DNA from: Acidimicrobiaceae bacterium
GTDB lineage: Bacteria > Actinomycetota > Acidimicrobiia > Acidimicrobiales > RAAP-2
DNA: 28,732 nt
Assembly (NCBI GenBank): GCA_003164275.1
Contig: PLSY01000190.1
Span: 7,172 to 35,903, forward strand
Reading direction: 5' to 3'
This document shows positions 1 through 7,868 of this stretch, one piece after another. A model generated the notes under the pieces. That model was not told the origin of the DNA. It saw only the letters and a list, made by a program, of their open reading frames with translations, and searched no databases. A program made the position numbers and the translations under genes. Within the stretch, counting starts at the first letter, position 1; every line of letters starts with the position of its first letter.

Positions 1-270
1 GCCATGCCCACCATGGGCTTGTTCAACTGGCTCCCGCCCATCGAACCCAAAAAGGGCGCTCCGCCGAAAGCAAACATGCCCCCGTCGGCGGCCACCATGT
101 AGTAGCCGCCGCCCGGCCGATCGGCGATGGCCACCATTGGTTTGGTCAGGGCGGCGGCGGACTCGTCGCCCGCGTTGGTGAAGTCGCCATAGGCCACGAG
201 GCGGCCGAAGGATGTCACCATCCCGTAGCCATTTCCGTCGAGACTGGAGGAGATCCCGACCACCTGGCAG
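1..270 (-). repeat. Tandem ~40-residue surface-protein repeat (two units seen)
   Basis: Within the MauA-like gene, two consecutive units read as D-G-x-G-Y-x-M-V ... LTKPMVAIA and GGGYYMVAADGGMFAFGG ... LNKPMVGMA. The array continues past the window edge. The same unit reappears on the minus strand at 28617-28732. This kind of Gly/aromatic repeat is likely a beta-propeller-like or beta-rich extracellular fold (inference). Confidence 0.65.
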
Positions 271-944
271 TTGGTGACCGGAGAGTCACAGGGAGCTGGC
301 GGCGGCGAGGGAAATGCGGGTGTCCAGCATGCGGCGTTCTGCTCGGCCGTTCCGTTGTCTTGGGCGTTGGTGGTGGTGCACGAGGGGTCCACCTCCCAGG
401 GCGGCACACAGGCCACCACTCGACAGACGATGCGGCCCATGCACGAGACGTCCTGGTTGCACTGGCCATACCGGAACTGGAAGCACCCGGTGACATACGA
501 GTTACAGCCGTTCGGCCCGCATCCACAGGTCACGCCGTCACATCCCGGCTCACAGAAGCCGAAGCCGTTGCCGCAGCCGGTGGTGCACTGGCACTTGGCG
601 TGGCAGTCCATGTAGTAGCGCGGACCACCGCAGTAGGTGGAGTTGTCGGCCTTCCACCACCCACCCATCACCGTGTTGGTGGGGCAGTAGTTGTAGCCGC
701 CGTTGACCGAGCAGCAGAACTCGGTGAAGCCTGCACAGCACGTCGAACCGCAGCCGCAATTGCTGTTGCCACAAGTACAGACCAGTCCATAGGCCGTGCC
801 CGGCTTCAGGACCAGGTCCACACCGGCCCCGATGGCCACTGCACTCCCGGCATAGGCGGAACGATTGATGAAGCTGCGTCGGGACAGTCTCGACTCGAGG
901 AACGTCGATGCCCGCTCGACCAAGGTCGTGCTCATCGTGGACAT
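1..944 (-). CDS. MauA-like Cys-rich protein with C-terminal repeat tail (partial)
   Basis: Open frame that runs off the left edge, so the C-terminus is missing. The N-terminus carries a Tat-type signal (SRRSFINRSA, about residues 21-30) followed by a short hydrophobic stretch, so export to the cell surface is expected. Residues of about 55-230 are extremely Cys-rich (about 28 Cys) and resemble the methylamine dehydrogenase light chain family (PF02975-like), whose members hold many disulfides. The rest is a run of about 40-residue units (DGGMFAFGGAPF, LNKPMVGMA). A heavy chain (MauB) is not seen in the window. Whether a tryptophan-derived cofactor forms cannot be judged from sequence alone. 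It is last in a four-gene minus-strand operon, 5 nt after the MauE-like gene. An ATG at 944 follows a purine-rich AAAGGGGTAGGG; a second in-frame ATG lies at 935. The family call is fairly firm; the catalytic role is not. Confidence 0.72.
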   Translation of the reverse strand, partial: MSTMSTTLVERASTFLESRLSRRSFINRSAYAGSAVAIGAGVDLVLKPGTAYGLVCTCGNSNCGCGSTCCAGFTEFCCSVNGGYNYCPTNTVMGGWWKADNSTYCGGPRYYMDCHAKCQCTTGCGNGFGFCEPGCDGVTCGCGPNGCNSYVTGCFQFRYGQCNQDVSCMGRIVCRVVACVPPWEVDPSCTTTNAQDNGTAEQNAACWTPAFPSPPPAPCDSPVTNCQVVGISSSLDGNGYGMVTSFGRLVAYGDFTNAGDESAAALTKPMVAIADRPGGGYYMVAADGGMFAFGGAPFLGSMGGSQLNKPMVGM

Positions 945-949
945 GAGCC

Positions 950-1504
950 CTACCCCTTTCCTCGGAACGTAACCGCGGTGAGCCGGCGGGCGGCCGTTAC
1001 CTCGGCTAGCACGGAGATGGCGAGGTACACGAGCCAGGCGCAAAGACTGCTCGCTATGACCAGAGGAATGCCTTTCCCCGGTTGGGCGGAAAGCACTGAC
1101 GCCAGAGACCCGACCGGGCGGGCAGCGGCTACAGCGAAGGCAGAGGCTGCCAGTCCGACATTGATCACCAGGTGGACCATGGTTGCCGGGGTGTCCGGCT
1201 TCCCGAAGCACCCGCAACTGGCGATGGCCCCTCCGGTGGACCGGGCATAGGCGACCACGCCGGCAAAGGCCACATAGGAGAGGCCCACGAGACCGGCGGT
1301 GACCGTTCTCGGCACGAGCAAGGCAACGACTCCGAGGATCGCCTCCGCGACCGCACCGCACCGGATGGCTACGCGCATCCTGGCGAGTGGTAGTGGGACG
1401 ATGGAGGTGAGGGCCCGGGCGGTGTCGGTCGGTCGAAATGCCTTGGCCACTCCGGCGGCTGCCAGCAGCCCACAGGCTACGAAGTACATGCCGATCAGTT
1501 CCAT
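950..1504 (-). CDS. MauE/DoxX-like integral membrane protein
   Basis: A 184-residue membrane protein with about five hydrophobic segments. It starts at the ATG in MELIGMYFVACG and carries the SCGCFGK motif near residue 97, which is typical of MauE-type proteins. MauE proteins are membrane partners of MauD thioredoxin-like proteins and are needed for disulfide formation and maturation of the Cys-rich light chain (established for methylamine dehydrogenase). Its position directly before the Cys-rich MauA-like gene (5 nt gap) and its 10-nt overlap with the upstream gene fit that role. A longer open frame extends upstream to 1699 but overlaps the preceding gene, so the ATG at 1504 was chosen. Confidence 0.8.
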   Translation of the reverse strand: MELIGMYFVACGLLAAAGVAKAFRPTDTARALTSIVPLPLARMRVAIRCGAVAEAILGVVALLVPRTVTAGLVGLSYVAFAGVVAYARSTGGAIASCGCFGKPDTPATMVHLVINVGLAASAFAVAAARPVGSLASVLSAQPGKGIPLVIASSLCAWLVYLAISVLAEVTAARRLTAVTFRGKG

Positions 1505-2028
1505 CGTGCCCCCGCTTGGCTCATCGGCACCGAGGCTGGACCTGCCGGCGCTGTGACGATGGAGCTGGGTTGCGCCGTCGGATTGACAGCCATGGAGCCG
1601 ATCAGGCTGTTCACCCGCGGCACGAGGACGGCCCGCTGGGCGTGGCTGCCGAGCACTATGTACAAGGTGAACGGCCGACCTGCTTCGGTGAAGAACCACT
1701 GGGTGCCGGACTGCCCGCCAAGTCCCCGTCGCAACACATAGGGACGGAAGTCTCCGGCATCCAGTGATCGGGGCATCCCCTGGCGGGCGAACAGGGGCTT
1801 GCCCAGGCTCTCTGGTCCGTACTCGAACAGGGTGGCGAAGATGTCATTGCTGCCCATGAGGTTCACCGCTCCGCCGCCGAAGTCGCCGACCTCTGCGGGA
1901 AGGGCGAACGTGGAGAAATGTGCCACCGGGTAGGTGATCTCCGCGCCGATGGTCGGGCGGACAAAGATCCGGCCCTCGAATCCGTCGGGCAGTGGTGCCT
2001 CGATGCCGTAAGCCCTCAAGGTGGCCAC
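1495..2028 (-). CDS. Conserved-looking hypothetical protein in mau-like cluster
   Basis: A 177-residue soluble protein with no signal peptide, membrane segment or motif that I recognise. It starts at GTG 2028, only 2 nt after the stop of the thioredoxin-like gene, and its end overlaps the MauE-like gene by 10 nt, so it is certainly part of the operon. It has a mixed, globular composition with phrases such as RIFVRPTIGAEITYPVAHFS and GGQSGTQWFF. A role in assembly or maturation of the MauA-like product is only a guess from position. The alternative is a small redox or sensor protein unrelated to maturation. Confidence 0.7.
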   Translation of the reverse strand: MATLRAYGIEAPLPDGFEGRIFVRPTIGAEITYPVAHFSTFALPAEVGDFGGGAVNLMGSNDIFATLFEYGPESLGKPLFARQGMPRSLDAGDFRPYVLRRGLGGQSGTQWFFTEAGRPFTLYIVLGSHAQRAVLVPRVNSLIGSMAVNPTAQPSSIVTAPAGPASVPMSQAGARWN

Positions 2029-2030
2029 CT

Positions 2031-2870
2031 TCAGCCCGCCCGGACGATCGGCGCCTGGCTCGATGTCTGATCGCCGGCCTCATTCCCCCCGTAGATGTCC
2101 TCCAGCGATGAGGGATAGAGGCTCGGATCGCCGGGGTGGACACCGGCCGCCCAGAGCTCTCGGTCGTTAGCCATCTCACGCTCAGGGCCGTCCAGCCCTT
2201 CGGCGTAGGCCCGCGACGCGGTCTGGACCCTGAACTCTTGCGTGTCGGCCTCGGCCCGTCGCACCAGCTCCACGATCTGCTCCATGTGGTTGGCCACGCC
2301 CTCGCCGATACGGCGGCCAGTCGGTCCGTCGACCAGCACGAAGAAGGGCGAGCCTGGAACTTCATAATCGCCCCAGGCGTCAGTCGACATGACGACCATC
2401 AAACCCCGCTGGCTGTGCACGGCAACCTCGGCAGGAATCTCCATCTCCGGACCCTTGGTCACGACGATCAGGCGCGTGCGGGCGGGCAGTCCGAGCCCAT
2501 TTGGGTTCTGGAACGCCTCCCAGAAGCCGGCGCAGGTGGCACAGCCCGACGACAAGAAGGCCAGCAAAGTCAGGTGGTCCCCGCCGGCTACGGCCACGGC
2601 CAGCGCATCGCCGGTGGGAGTGACCCCGGCGATGGTCGGTGCAGAGGTGGAACTGCGCTCGCCGGGAAGGGGCGGCCCGAGAGTCAAGGGCACCGGCACC
2701 GAACCGGGGGACGCTGCCCCGGAATGATCGTGTCCGGTGCCGGGCTCGCCCACACCGACACCGAGCTCATGCAGTGACTTCAAGATATCGGCGTGACTAC
2801 GCAGAAGCCCAGCGACCAGCACCCCGAGGAGAAGGACGACGATGCTCAGAACAATGGCGAGTGCAACCAT
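2031..2870 (-). CDS. Membrane-anchored thioredoxin-like protein (MauD-like)
   Basis: A 279-residue protein with an N-terminal membrane anchor (about residues 2-23, rich in V/L/A), a Pro/Gly-rich linker and a thioredoxin-like domain with a CATC active-site pair (Cys110 and Cys113, in SSGCATC). The topology places the active site outside the membrane, like MauD and other thiol-disulfide proteins. As the first gene of the operon, it probably works with the MauE-like protein to form or shuffle disulfides in the Cys-rich MauA-like product (inference). The ATG at 2870 was chosen because GGAGGT lies 4 nt upstream. The open frame extends 12 codons further, but that start lacks a ribosome site. Confidence 0.82.
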   Translation of the reverse strand: MVALAIVLSIVVLLLGVLVAGLLRSHADILKSLHELGVGVGEPGTGHDHSGAASPGSVPVPLTLGPPLPGERSSTSAPTIAGVTPTGDALAVAVAGGDHLTLLAFLSSGCATCAGFWEAFQNPNGLGLPARTRLIVVTKGPEMEIPAEVAVHSQRGLMVVMSTDAWGDYEVPGSPFFVLVDGPTGRRIGEGVANHMEQIVELVRRAEADTQEFRVQTASRAYAEGLDGPEREMANDRELWAAGVHPGDPSLYPSSLEDIYGGNEAGDQTSSQAPIVRAG

Positions 2871-3257
2871 GCAGACCTCCGGAATAGATAAGGGAGGTGA
2901 CGCCAACGTGACGGCGACTCCTGTCCGAGCCTCATGCTACGGACTGGAGTACGAAAGTGGGTGCATGTCCGGTGACGTCGGACGATGCCGCCCTTCACCG
3001 AAAATCTCACGCCGTCGGAGTCATCCAGGCCTCACCCGAAAGGCAGGTATCGCGGCTTCTGAGCTGTGCCCACCCCCGGGAAGTCGGTCGGCTCGGAAGG
3101 AGCCGAGACTGGTGAATGTCCTCTCCGGTATAAAGGCAGACTGCTCGTGTGTGCTCGAAACCACACGGGCCGACTGCAGTTTCGGGACGCCGCAGGGCGC
3201 GGGCCCGCACGGCCGGCCCAGTCAAGCTGACTGGGCCGGCCGTCGTGACCACCGACG
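2871..3257. other. 387-bp intergenic region before the mau-like operon
   Basis: This stretch separates the end of the SDR gene from the start of the thioredoxin-like gene, both on the minus strand. It holds the SDR terminator hairpin (3209-3243) and must hold the promoter of the mau-like operon, but I could not pick out a convincing -35/-10 pair. Open frames across it have poor coding character and I treat them as chance. Confidence 0.5.
3209..3243 (-). terminator. Strong hairpin terminator after SDR gene
   Basis: A perfect 16-bp stem (ACGGCCGGCCCAGTCA and its complement) with a 3-nt loop, 14 nt past the SDR stop codon. There is no T-run, as is common for actinobacterial terminators. Confidence 0.75.
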
Positions 3258-4166
3258 TCAGGAGCCGCCTTCCGCCTTGGCCGCTGCCGCCTTGCGGTAC
3301 TCCTCCAGCTGGTCCAACAGAGGAAGTCGCTCCTGGCCGACGGTCGAATCGAGCCGAGCGGCGATCTCCTCTGGGGTCCATCGACCGTCTGCGTACATGG
3401 CCCGAACTTCCCGGGGCTGGTTCCACACGGCGATCTTCGGTCCGACGGCTGTATATACCTGACCGGTCACGTGCTTCGCCTTGTCCGACAAGAGGTAGAC
3501 GACCAATGGCGCCACATCTTCGGGATCTCCCATCTCGGCCAGATCCATCGGTACGTTCTCCGACATGCGTGTCCGTGCGATCGGGGCGACGGCGTTAGCG
3601 GTGATGCCGTACCGGTTGAGCCCGGCAGCCGCAGATCGGACCAGAGAGACAATCCCTCCCTTTGCCGCCGCATAGTTCGCCTGGGCCACACTGCCGGCGA
3701 ATGCGCCCGAGGTGAATGCGACAAGGGACCCACCCCCCTCTTGCTTCCTCATGATCGCCGCCGCGGCCCGGAACACGGTGAAGTGGCCCTTCAAGTGGGT
3801 CTCCACGACGGCATCCCACTCATCCTCGGACATGTTGAACAGCATGCGCTCTCGCAGGATGCCGGCGACGGCCACAACTCCGTCGATCCTCCCCCACCGC
3901 TCGATGCCGGCACCGATGATCTTCTCGCCGCCGGCGAGCGTGGTCACACTTTCGGCGATGGCCACTGCCTCACCGCCGGCGGACTCGATCTCTTTGACCA
4001 GTGCGTCGGCGACCTCACTCGTCGGGTCGCCGCCCGCCATCGACACACCGATATCGGCCACGATGACCCTGCCGCCCTCGGCGGCCACCGCCAGGGCTAC
4101 GGCCCGGCCGATGCCCCGACCTGCGCCGGTGATCGCCACAACCTTGCCCTTTAGAAAGTCACTCAT
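3258..4166 (-). CDS. Short-chain dehydrogenase/reductase (SDR)
   Basis: A 302-residue NAD(P)-dependent oxidoreductase. The cofactor motif TGAGRGIG is at residues 13-20, the region equivalent to NNAG reads AVAG, and the catalytic Ser-Tyr-Lys set appears in FTSGAFAGS and YAAAKGG. The length and the extended C-terminal segment after residue 250 (EVRAMYADGRWTPEEIAARL) resemble SDRs that act on hydroxyacyl-CoA or steroid-type substrates. It is divergent from an acyl-CoA ligase and close to thioesterase and enoyl-CoA hydratase genes, which supports a role in fatty-acid or steroid-side-chain breakdown (inference). The ATG at 4166 follows AGGAG by 9 nt; in-frame ATGs further up (4214, 4205) lack a ribosome site. 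The exact substrate is unknown. Confidence 0.85.
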   Translation of the reverse strand: MSDFLKGKVVAITGAGRGIGRAVALAVAAEGGRVIVADIGVSMAGGDPTSEVADALVKEIESAGGEAVAIAESVTTLAGGEKIIGAGIERWGRIDGVVAVAGILRERMLFNMSEDEWDAVVETHLKGHFTVFRAAAAIMRKQEGGGSLVAFTSGAFAGSVAQANYAAAKGGIVSLVRSAAAGLNRYGITANAVAPIARTRMSENVPMDLAEMGDPEDVAPLVVYLLSDKAKHVTGQVYTAVGPKIAVWNQPREVRAMYADGRWTPEEIAARLDSTVGQERLPLLDQLEEYRKAAAAKAEGGS

Positions 4167-4298
4167 ACCGTCTGGCTCCTCTGTCCCTTGTTTGTCCGTC
4201 GCCATCCATCGCATTGACAGGCGGTCGACGGTCCTTGTCGTCCCAGTATCCCAATGTCGGCCGTACTCGTGCGCCGACAGGATCGGCAGCTACGAGGA

Positions 4299-4328
4299 TT
4301 GACCGGTTCTGAGAACCTGTTCTATCGT
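4299..4328 (+). promoter_or_regulatory. Predicted promoter of acyl-CoA ligase gene
   Basis: TTGACC (4299-4304) is followed, with an 18-nt spacer, by TATCGT (4323-4328), matching an actinobacterial housekeeping-type promoter. The spacer contains the perfect palindrome GGTTCTGAGAACC (4305-4317), overlapping a KstR-like site, so a repressor bound here would block RNA polymerase. Confidence 0.5.
4311..4324. promoter_or_regulatory. KstR-like palindromic operator
   Basis: GAGAACCTGTTCTA matches the mycobacterial KstR consensus TnnAACnnGTTnnA at seven of eight fixed positions. It lies between divergent SDR and acyl-CoA ligase genes and overlaps the predicted -10. The site resembles one at 7683-7696. 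The regulator itself is not in the window. Confidence 0.45.
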
Positions 4329-4449
4329 CCCCACTGGACCGACGCCAACGCCGAACGCAGGCTGGGGCACCGACATTCGGGGCGTCAGACCACATCGAGG
4401 GCCGAGGGGCCACAACGGTCGCCAGGCGGCCAGGGGGTAGCGCAGAACT

Positions 4450-6003
4450 ATGGGCGATTTCGGATTTTGGGCGTCGGCGCACGAAAAGCCGGAGCATTTG
4501 GCGCTGGTCACCTCCGCTGATGGCGCCGAGTACACGGCGGGCGAGCTGTTGGGACGCGCCAACCAAGTGGTCCATGGCCTCCGGTCGCTCGGGCTGCGGC
4601 CCGGAGACGTTGTCGCCACCCTCTTGCCCAACGGCGTCGAGATGTTCGAGCTCTACCTCGCCGCCCTGCAGGCCGGCTGGTACCTGGTGCCGATCAATCA
4701 CCATTTGGTCGGTCCCGAGGTCGCATACATCCTGAAGGACTCGGAGACAAAGGTGTTCGTCGCCCACGAGCGCTTCGCCTCCGTGGCCGAGAATGCAGCG
4801 GCGGAGGCCGAGCTTGCGGACTCTTCCCTCTACGCAGTCGGGGACATCGAGGGGTTCCGGTCCTTCGCCGCGCTTCGCGACGCCCAGCCCACCACCGACC
4901 CCGAAGATCGAACCATCGGCGATGTCATGAACTACACATCGGGCACCACCGGCAACCCGAAGGGGGTGTTCCGCCCCCTGGCCGGAGTCGCTCCCGAAGA
5001 ACTTGCCCTTGGCATGTCCGGTGTCCTCTTCTTGTTCGGGATTACCCCGGAACAAGAACATGTCCACATCGTGGGCTCTCCGCTGTACCACACCGCTGTC
5101 ATGCGATTCTCCGGCGCCTCGATCCACTTGGGCCAAACCGTCTTGCTCATGGACAAGTGGGATGCCGAGGAGATGCTGAGGCTCATCGAAACCTACGGTG
5201 TCACCACGTCCCACATGGTGCCGACCCAGTTCCACCGTCTCCTGGCGCTACCCGATGAGACCCGGGCGAAGTACGACGTGTCCTCCCTACAACACATGAT
5301 CCATGCCGCCGCTCCTTGTCCTATCGACGTCAAGTACAAGATGATCGAGTGGTGGGGCAACGCGATCGACGAGTACTACGGCGCTTCGGAGGGTGGCGGA
5401 ACTTTGGTGACGGCAGAAGAGTGGCTCCTCAAGCCCGGCACCGTCGGAAAGCCTTGGCCCATTTCGGAGATCGCCATCTTCGATGAGGTCGGCAACCAGA
5501 TCGAGGAGCCCAATGTCATCGGAACCGTGTACATGTCCATGCACGCGGGCGACTTCGCCTACCACAAGGACAAAGAGAAGACGGCGAGCAACCGCATCGG
5601 CAAATGGTTCACCGTGGGCGACGTCGGCGAGATCGACGAGGACGGCTATCTGTTCCTACGTGACCGGAAGATAGACATGATCATCTCGGGCGGCGCAAAC
5701 ATCTATCCGGCCGAGATCGAAAATGTGCTTCTCGGCTACCCGAAGGTCGGCGACGTGGCCGTGTTCGGCATCCCCCATGACGACTGGGGTGAGGAGATCA
5801 AAGCGGTGGTCGAGCTGGATGAGGGCGTAGAGGGCTCACCCGAGCTGGCCGACGACATCATCGCCTACTGCGCCACCCGTCTGGCCAAGTTCAAGACCCC
5901 GAAATCGATCGACTTTACCGATGCCATGCCGAGGGACCCGAATGGCAAGCTGTATAAGCGCAAGCTGCGCGACCCCTACTGGGAGGGCCGGATCAAGATC
6001 TGA
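4450..6003 (+). CDS. Acyl-CoA synthetase (AMP-binding, FadD-like)
   Basis: A 517-residue adenylate-forming enzyme that activates a carboxylic acid to its CoA thioester using ATP. Motifs in order: P-loop YTSGTTGNPKG (about residue 161), YGASEGGGT (about 312), GDVGEIDEDGY and DRKIDMIISGGANIYPAEIE (about 392-425), and the catalytic lysine in PNGKLYKRKLR near residue 500. Length and motifs are normal for the family. The substrate cannot be read from the sequence; the neighbours (SDR, enoyl-CoA hydratase, thioesterase) suggest a fatty acid or steroid-derived acid. The ATG at 4450 has a rather distant AGGGGG 12 nt upstream. Transcription probably starts from the promoter at 4299-4328. It converges on the thioesterase gene with a 25-nt gap. 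Confidence 0.92.
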   Translation: MGDFGFWASAHEKPEHLALVTSADGAEYTAGELLGRANQVVHGLRSLGLRPGDVVATLLPNGVEMFELYLAALQAGWYLVPINHHLVGPEVAYILKDSETKVFVAHERFASVAENAAAEAELADSSLYAVGDIEGFRSFAALRDAQPTTDPEDRTIGDVMNYTSGTTGNPKGVFRPLAGVAPEELALGMSGVLFLFGITPEQEHVHIVGSPLYHTAVMRFSGASIHLGQTVLLMDKWDAEEMLRLIETYGVTTSHMVPTQFHRLLALPDETRAKYDVSSLQHMIHAAAPCPIDVKYKMIEWWGNAIDEYYGASEGGGTLVTAEEWLLKPGTVGKPWPISEIAIFDEVGNQIEEPNVIGTVYMSMHAGDFAYHKDKEKTASNRIGKWFTVGDVGEIDEDGYLFLRDRKIDMIISGGANIYPAEIENVLLGYPKVGDVAVFGIPHDDWGEEIKAVVELDEGVEGSPELADDIIAYCATRLAKFKTPKSIDFTDAMPRDPNGKLYKRKLRDPYWEGRIKI

Positions 6004-6028
6004 CCGGCGAGTCGACGGCCCTCCCCGT

Positions 6029-6793
6029 TCAGCTGATCGGAGGGATCCCTCCGGTGCCGGCCGGCGCATCGGAAGTCGCCGCTTCGTGGCGAAGGAGTTC
6101 AAGGGTCTTGGGGTCGATGTGACCGGGGTTTGCCTCTGCGATATTCAGTAGATGTGACGGTCCGACCTCGATGAACACCCCTTCTGCCTCAGCGGTCAGT
6201 TCGCCTTGGAAGTAGATCGCAGCCCACGTGCGGATCTTCCTCCCGCTGCGACCGAGGCACCTCGCCTCGATGTGCAGGTCGGCCCTCAGTGGGGTCGGTC
6301 GTCGATACCGAATGGTGAGGGTCCCGGTCATGCCTGGGTTACCAGACACCATGTTGGCTGCCCCCATCACCTCATCGAACGTCTCGGCGATCACTCCTCC
6401 GTGGACGCATGTCGGCGGCCCCTCGTAGGGGTAGCCAAAGTTGGCCTCCCCGGCGATCTCGGCCCATCGGCCGTCAACCGCGGGGACCGCAGTGATTCGC
6501 ACCGGAGGGGCGAGCGGGTTGTTCGTGCCGACGATCGGACTACTGGGGAAGAACTCCCTTTGCGGGTCACTCATGTCGGGAACGACGATCGGTCGTCTCC
6601 CGGGGCCCGCCTTCTCCCTCAGTTGCACTCCCACCCGCTCCAGCGCTTCCGCTGCGTCAGTGACGGCTTCGTCGTCGAGGACCGACGCCACGGCCATGTC
6701 GATCAACGGGCGAAGGGCTGCGGCCAGCCGCTGGCGGGGCGTCACTCGGGCCGGGTGGTCACTCTCCTGATTGCTCATCGTCTCATTGCTCAT
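6029..6793 (-). CDS. PaaI-type hotdog thioesterase family protein
   Basis: A 254-residue protein. An N-terminal helical region of about 100 residues precedes a hotdog domain with the PaaI/4HBT signature PPTCVHGGVIAETFDEVMG (about residues 127-145), followed by TGTLTIRYRRPTPLRADL, the usual central strand pair. Such enzymes hydrolyse acyl-CoA thioesters. The start codon overlaps the enoyl-CoA hydratase stop (ATGA, 6790-6793), so the two are translationally coupled and form an operon. A second in-frame ATG lies five codons in. Likely role: release of CoA or removal of dead-end acyl-CoAs in the same pathway (inference). Confidence 0.8.
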   Translation of the reverse strand: MSNETMSNQESDHPARVTPRQRLAAALRPLIDMAVASVLDDEAVTDAAEALERVGVQLREKAGPGRRPIVVPDMSDPQREFFPSSPIVGTNNPLAPPVRITAVPAVDGRWAEIAGEANFGYPYEGPPTCVHGGVIAETFDEVMGAANMVSGNPGMTGTLTIRYRRPTPLRADLHIEARCLGRSGRKIRTWAAIYFQGELTAEAEGVFIEVGPSHLLNIAEANPGHIDPKTLELLRHEAATSDAPAGTGGIPPIS

Positions 6794-7584
6794 CGACGCT
6801 TGAAGTGGGCAGGCCGCTTCTCGGCGAAAGCACGTGGGCCCTCTTTGGCGTCCTCAGTGGCGAACACAGGCCAGCCCAACTCGAGCTCGATCTTCAGAGC
6901 ATCCTCTTCGGGGATGCTCTCGGTGGCCCTCACCGATGCCTTGATGGCCTCAACCGCCAGGGGGCCGTTAGCCCCGATGACTTCAGCTATCTCGAGGGCC
7001 GCCTGCAGGGCGGTACCGTCGGGCACCACCCTCCCGATGAGCCCGATCTCCTTGGCCTCTCCGGCCGAAACCTCGCGAGCTGTGAGAAGGAGATCCATGG
7101 CGACGGTGAACGGGATCTGTCGGCGCAGACGCACCGTCGAGCCCCCTAGGGGGAAAAGTCCGCGCTTTGCCTCGAAGACACCGAACTTGGCACTCTCCCC
7201 GGCCACTCGGATATCGGTGGCCTGGAGGATCTCGGTGCCTCCGGCAACAGCCCAGCCTTCGACTGCTGCGATCAGTGGCTTCTTGAGGGAGTAGTGGCGC
7301 AACAGCGCCTTCCAGTGGATATCCGGATCGTCGGCCATCCGCTGCCTGGTTGCCTCCTCCACCGTCCCACCCATCGCCTTCAGGTCCATCCCGGTGCAGA
7401 AGTCGCCACCCCCACCGGTGAGGATGGCGCATCGAATCTCGTCGTTCGTGTCGATCTCCACCCATGCATCTGCCATACCGATCAACATCGAGGGCGACAG
7501 GGCGTTCTTCGCCTCTGGTCTGTTCATGGTCACCACCGCGGTGGATCCCACCCGCTCGTAGTTCAGGTGTTGGGTTCCGATCAC
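6790..7584 (-). CDS. Enoyl-CoA hydratase/isomerase (crotonase) family protein
   Basis: A 264-residue crotonase-fold enzyme. The oxyanion-hole segments read GGGGDFCTGMDL and VEGWAVAGGTEI, and the two acidic residues expected for hydratase activity are present (GGTE and FGVFEAKRGL). The phrase FGVFEAKRGLFPLGGSTVRL is typical of actinobacterial EchA proteins. It probably hydrates an enoyl-CoA in beta-oxidation or ring/side-chain breakdown. The GTG at 7584 was chosen because AAGGAG lies 4 nt before it; the frame extends 12 codons further without a ribosome site. It is the first gene of an operon with the thioesterase. A KstR-like palindrome lies about 100 nt upstream. Confidence 0.88.
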   Translation of the reverse strand: MIGTQHLNYERVGSTAVVTMNRPEAKNALSPSMLIGMADAWVEIDTNDEIRCAILTGGGGDFCTGMDLKAMGGTVEEATRQRMADDPDIHWKALLRHYSLKKPLIAAVEGWAVAGGTEILQATDIRVAGESAKFGVFEAKRGLFPLGGSTVRLRRQIPFTVAMDLLLTAREVSAGEAKEIGLIGRVVPDGTALQAALEIAEVIGANGPLAVEAIKASVRATESIPEEDALKIELELGWPVFATEDAKEGPRAFAEKRPAHFKRR

Positions 7585-7682
7585 AGCTCTCCTTCCCCCG
7601 AAGCGAGACGAAAAGGGCACTGCAGCCCCGCGCCACTGTGCCCCAAGGTTCGATCAATGAGCCAGCGGACGCCGGCCTCGAC

Positions 7683-7696
7683 TAGAACGCATTCTA
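7683..7696. promoter_or_regulatory. KstR-like palindromic operator
   Basis: TAGAACGCATTCTA matches TnnAACnnGTTnnA at seven of eight fixed positions. On the minus strand it contains TAGAAT, a possible -10 for the enoyl-CoA hydratase operon, so binding would be repressive. It is similar to the site at 4311-4324 (10 of 14 bases shared). The rest of the 284-bp gap (7585-7868) shows nothing firm. Confidence 0.45.
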
Positions 7697-7868
7697 CTTT
7701 TTAGTTGGATCCTTCGCCGGATTGCCAAACCACAGCTCAGCTCAGCCATCCAGCTGCCCGTGACCACTCATGCGAACACGAAATCGCCGGCGTAGGCTAC
7801 CGCGCCGATCTCTACGCCCGAATAAAAGCGGCCGGGCACGACCCCGCTGGCTCCGCCAAGGAGCGCCC

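Noticed and set aside
360..1250. Long plus-strand open frame (296 codons)
   Set aside because: It lies opposite the MauA-like and MauE-like genes, which have clear domains and good starts; its composition is that of an antisense shadow.
1..2870. Calling the cluster a working methylamine dehydrogenase
   Set aside because: No heavy chain or amicyanin gene is visible and the tryptophan positions cannot be matched with confidence.
2842..3462. Plus-strand frame across the 2.9-3.2 kb gap, with AGGGAGGTGA before a GTG at 2908
   Set aside because: The ribosome-like site is the complement of the gap sequence before the minus-strand gene; the protein has no recognisable pattern and runs into the SDR gene.
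4159..5235. Minus-strand frame of 358 codons
   Set aside because: It overlaps the acyl-CoA ligase gene, whose motifs are unmistakable.
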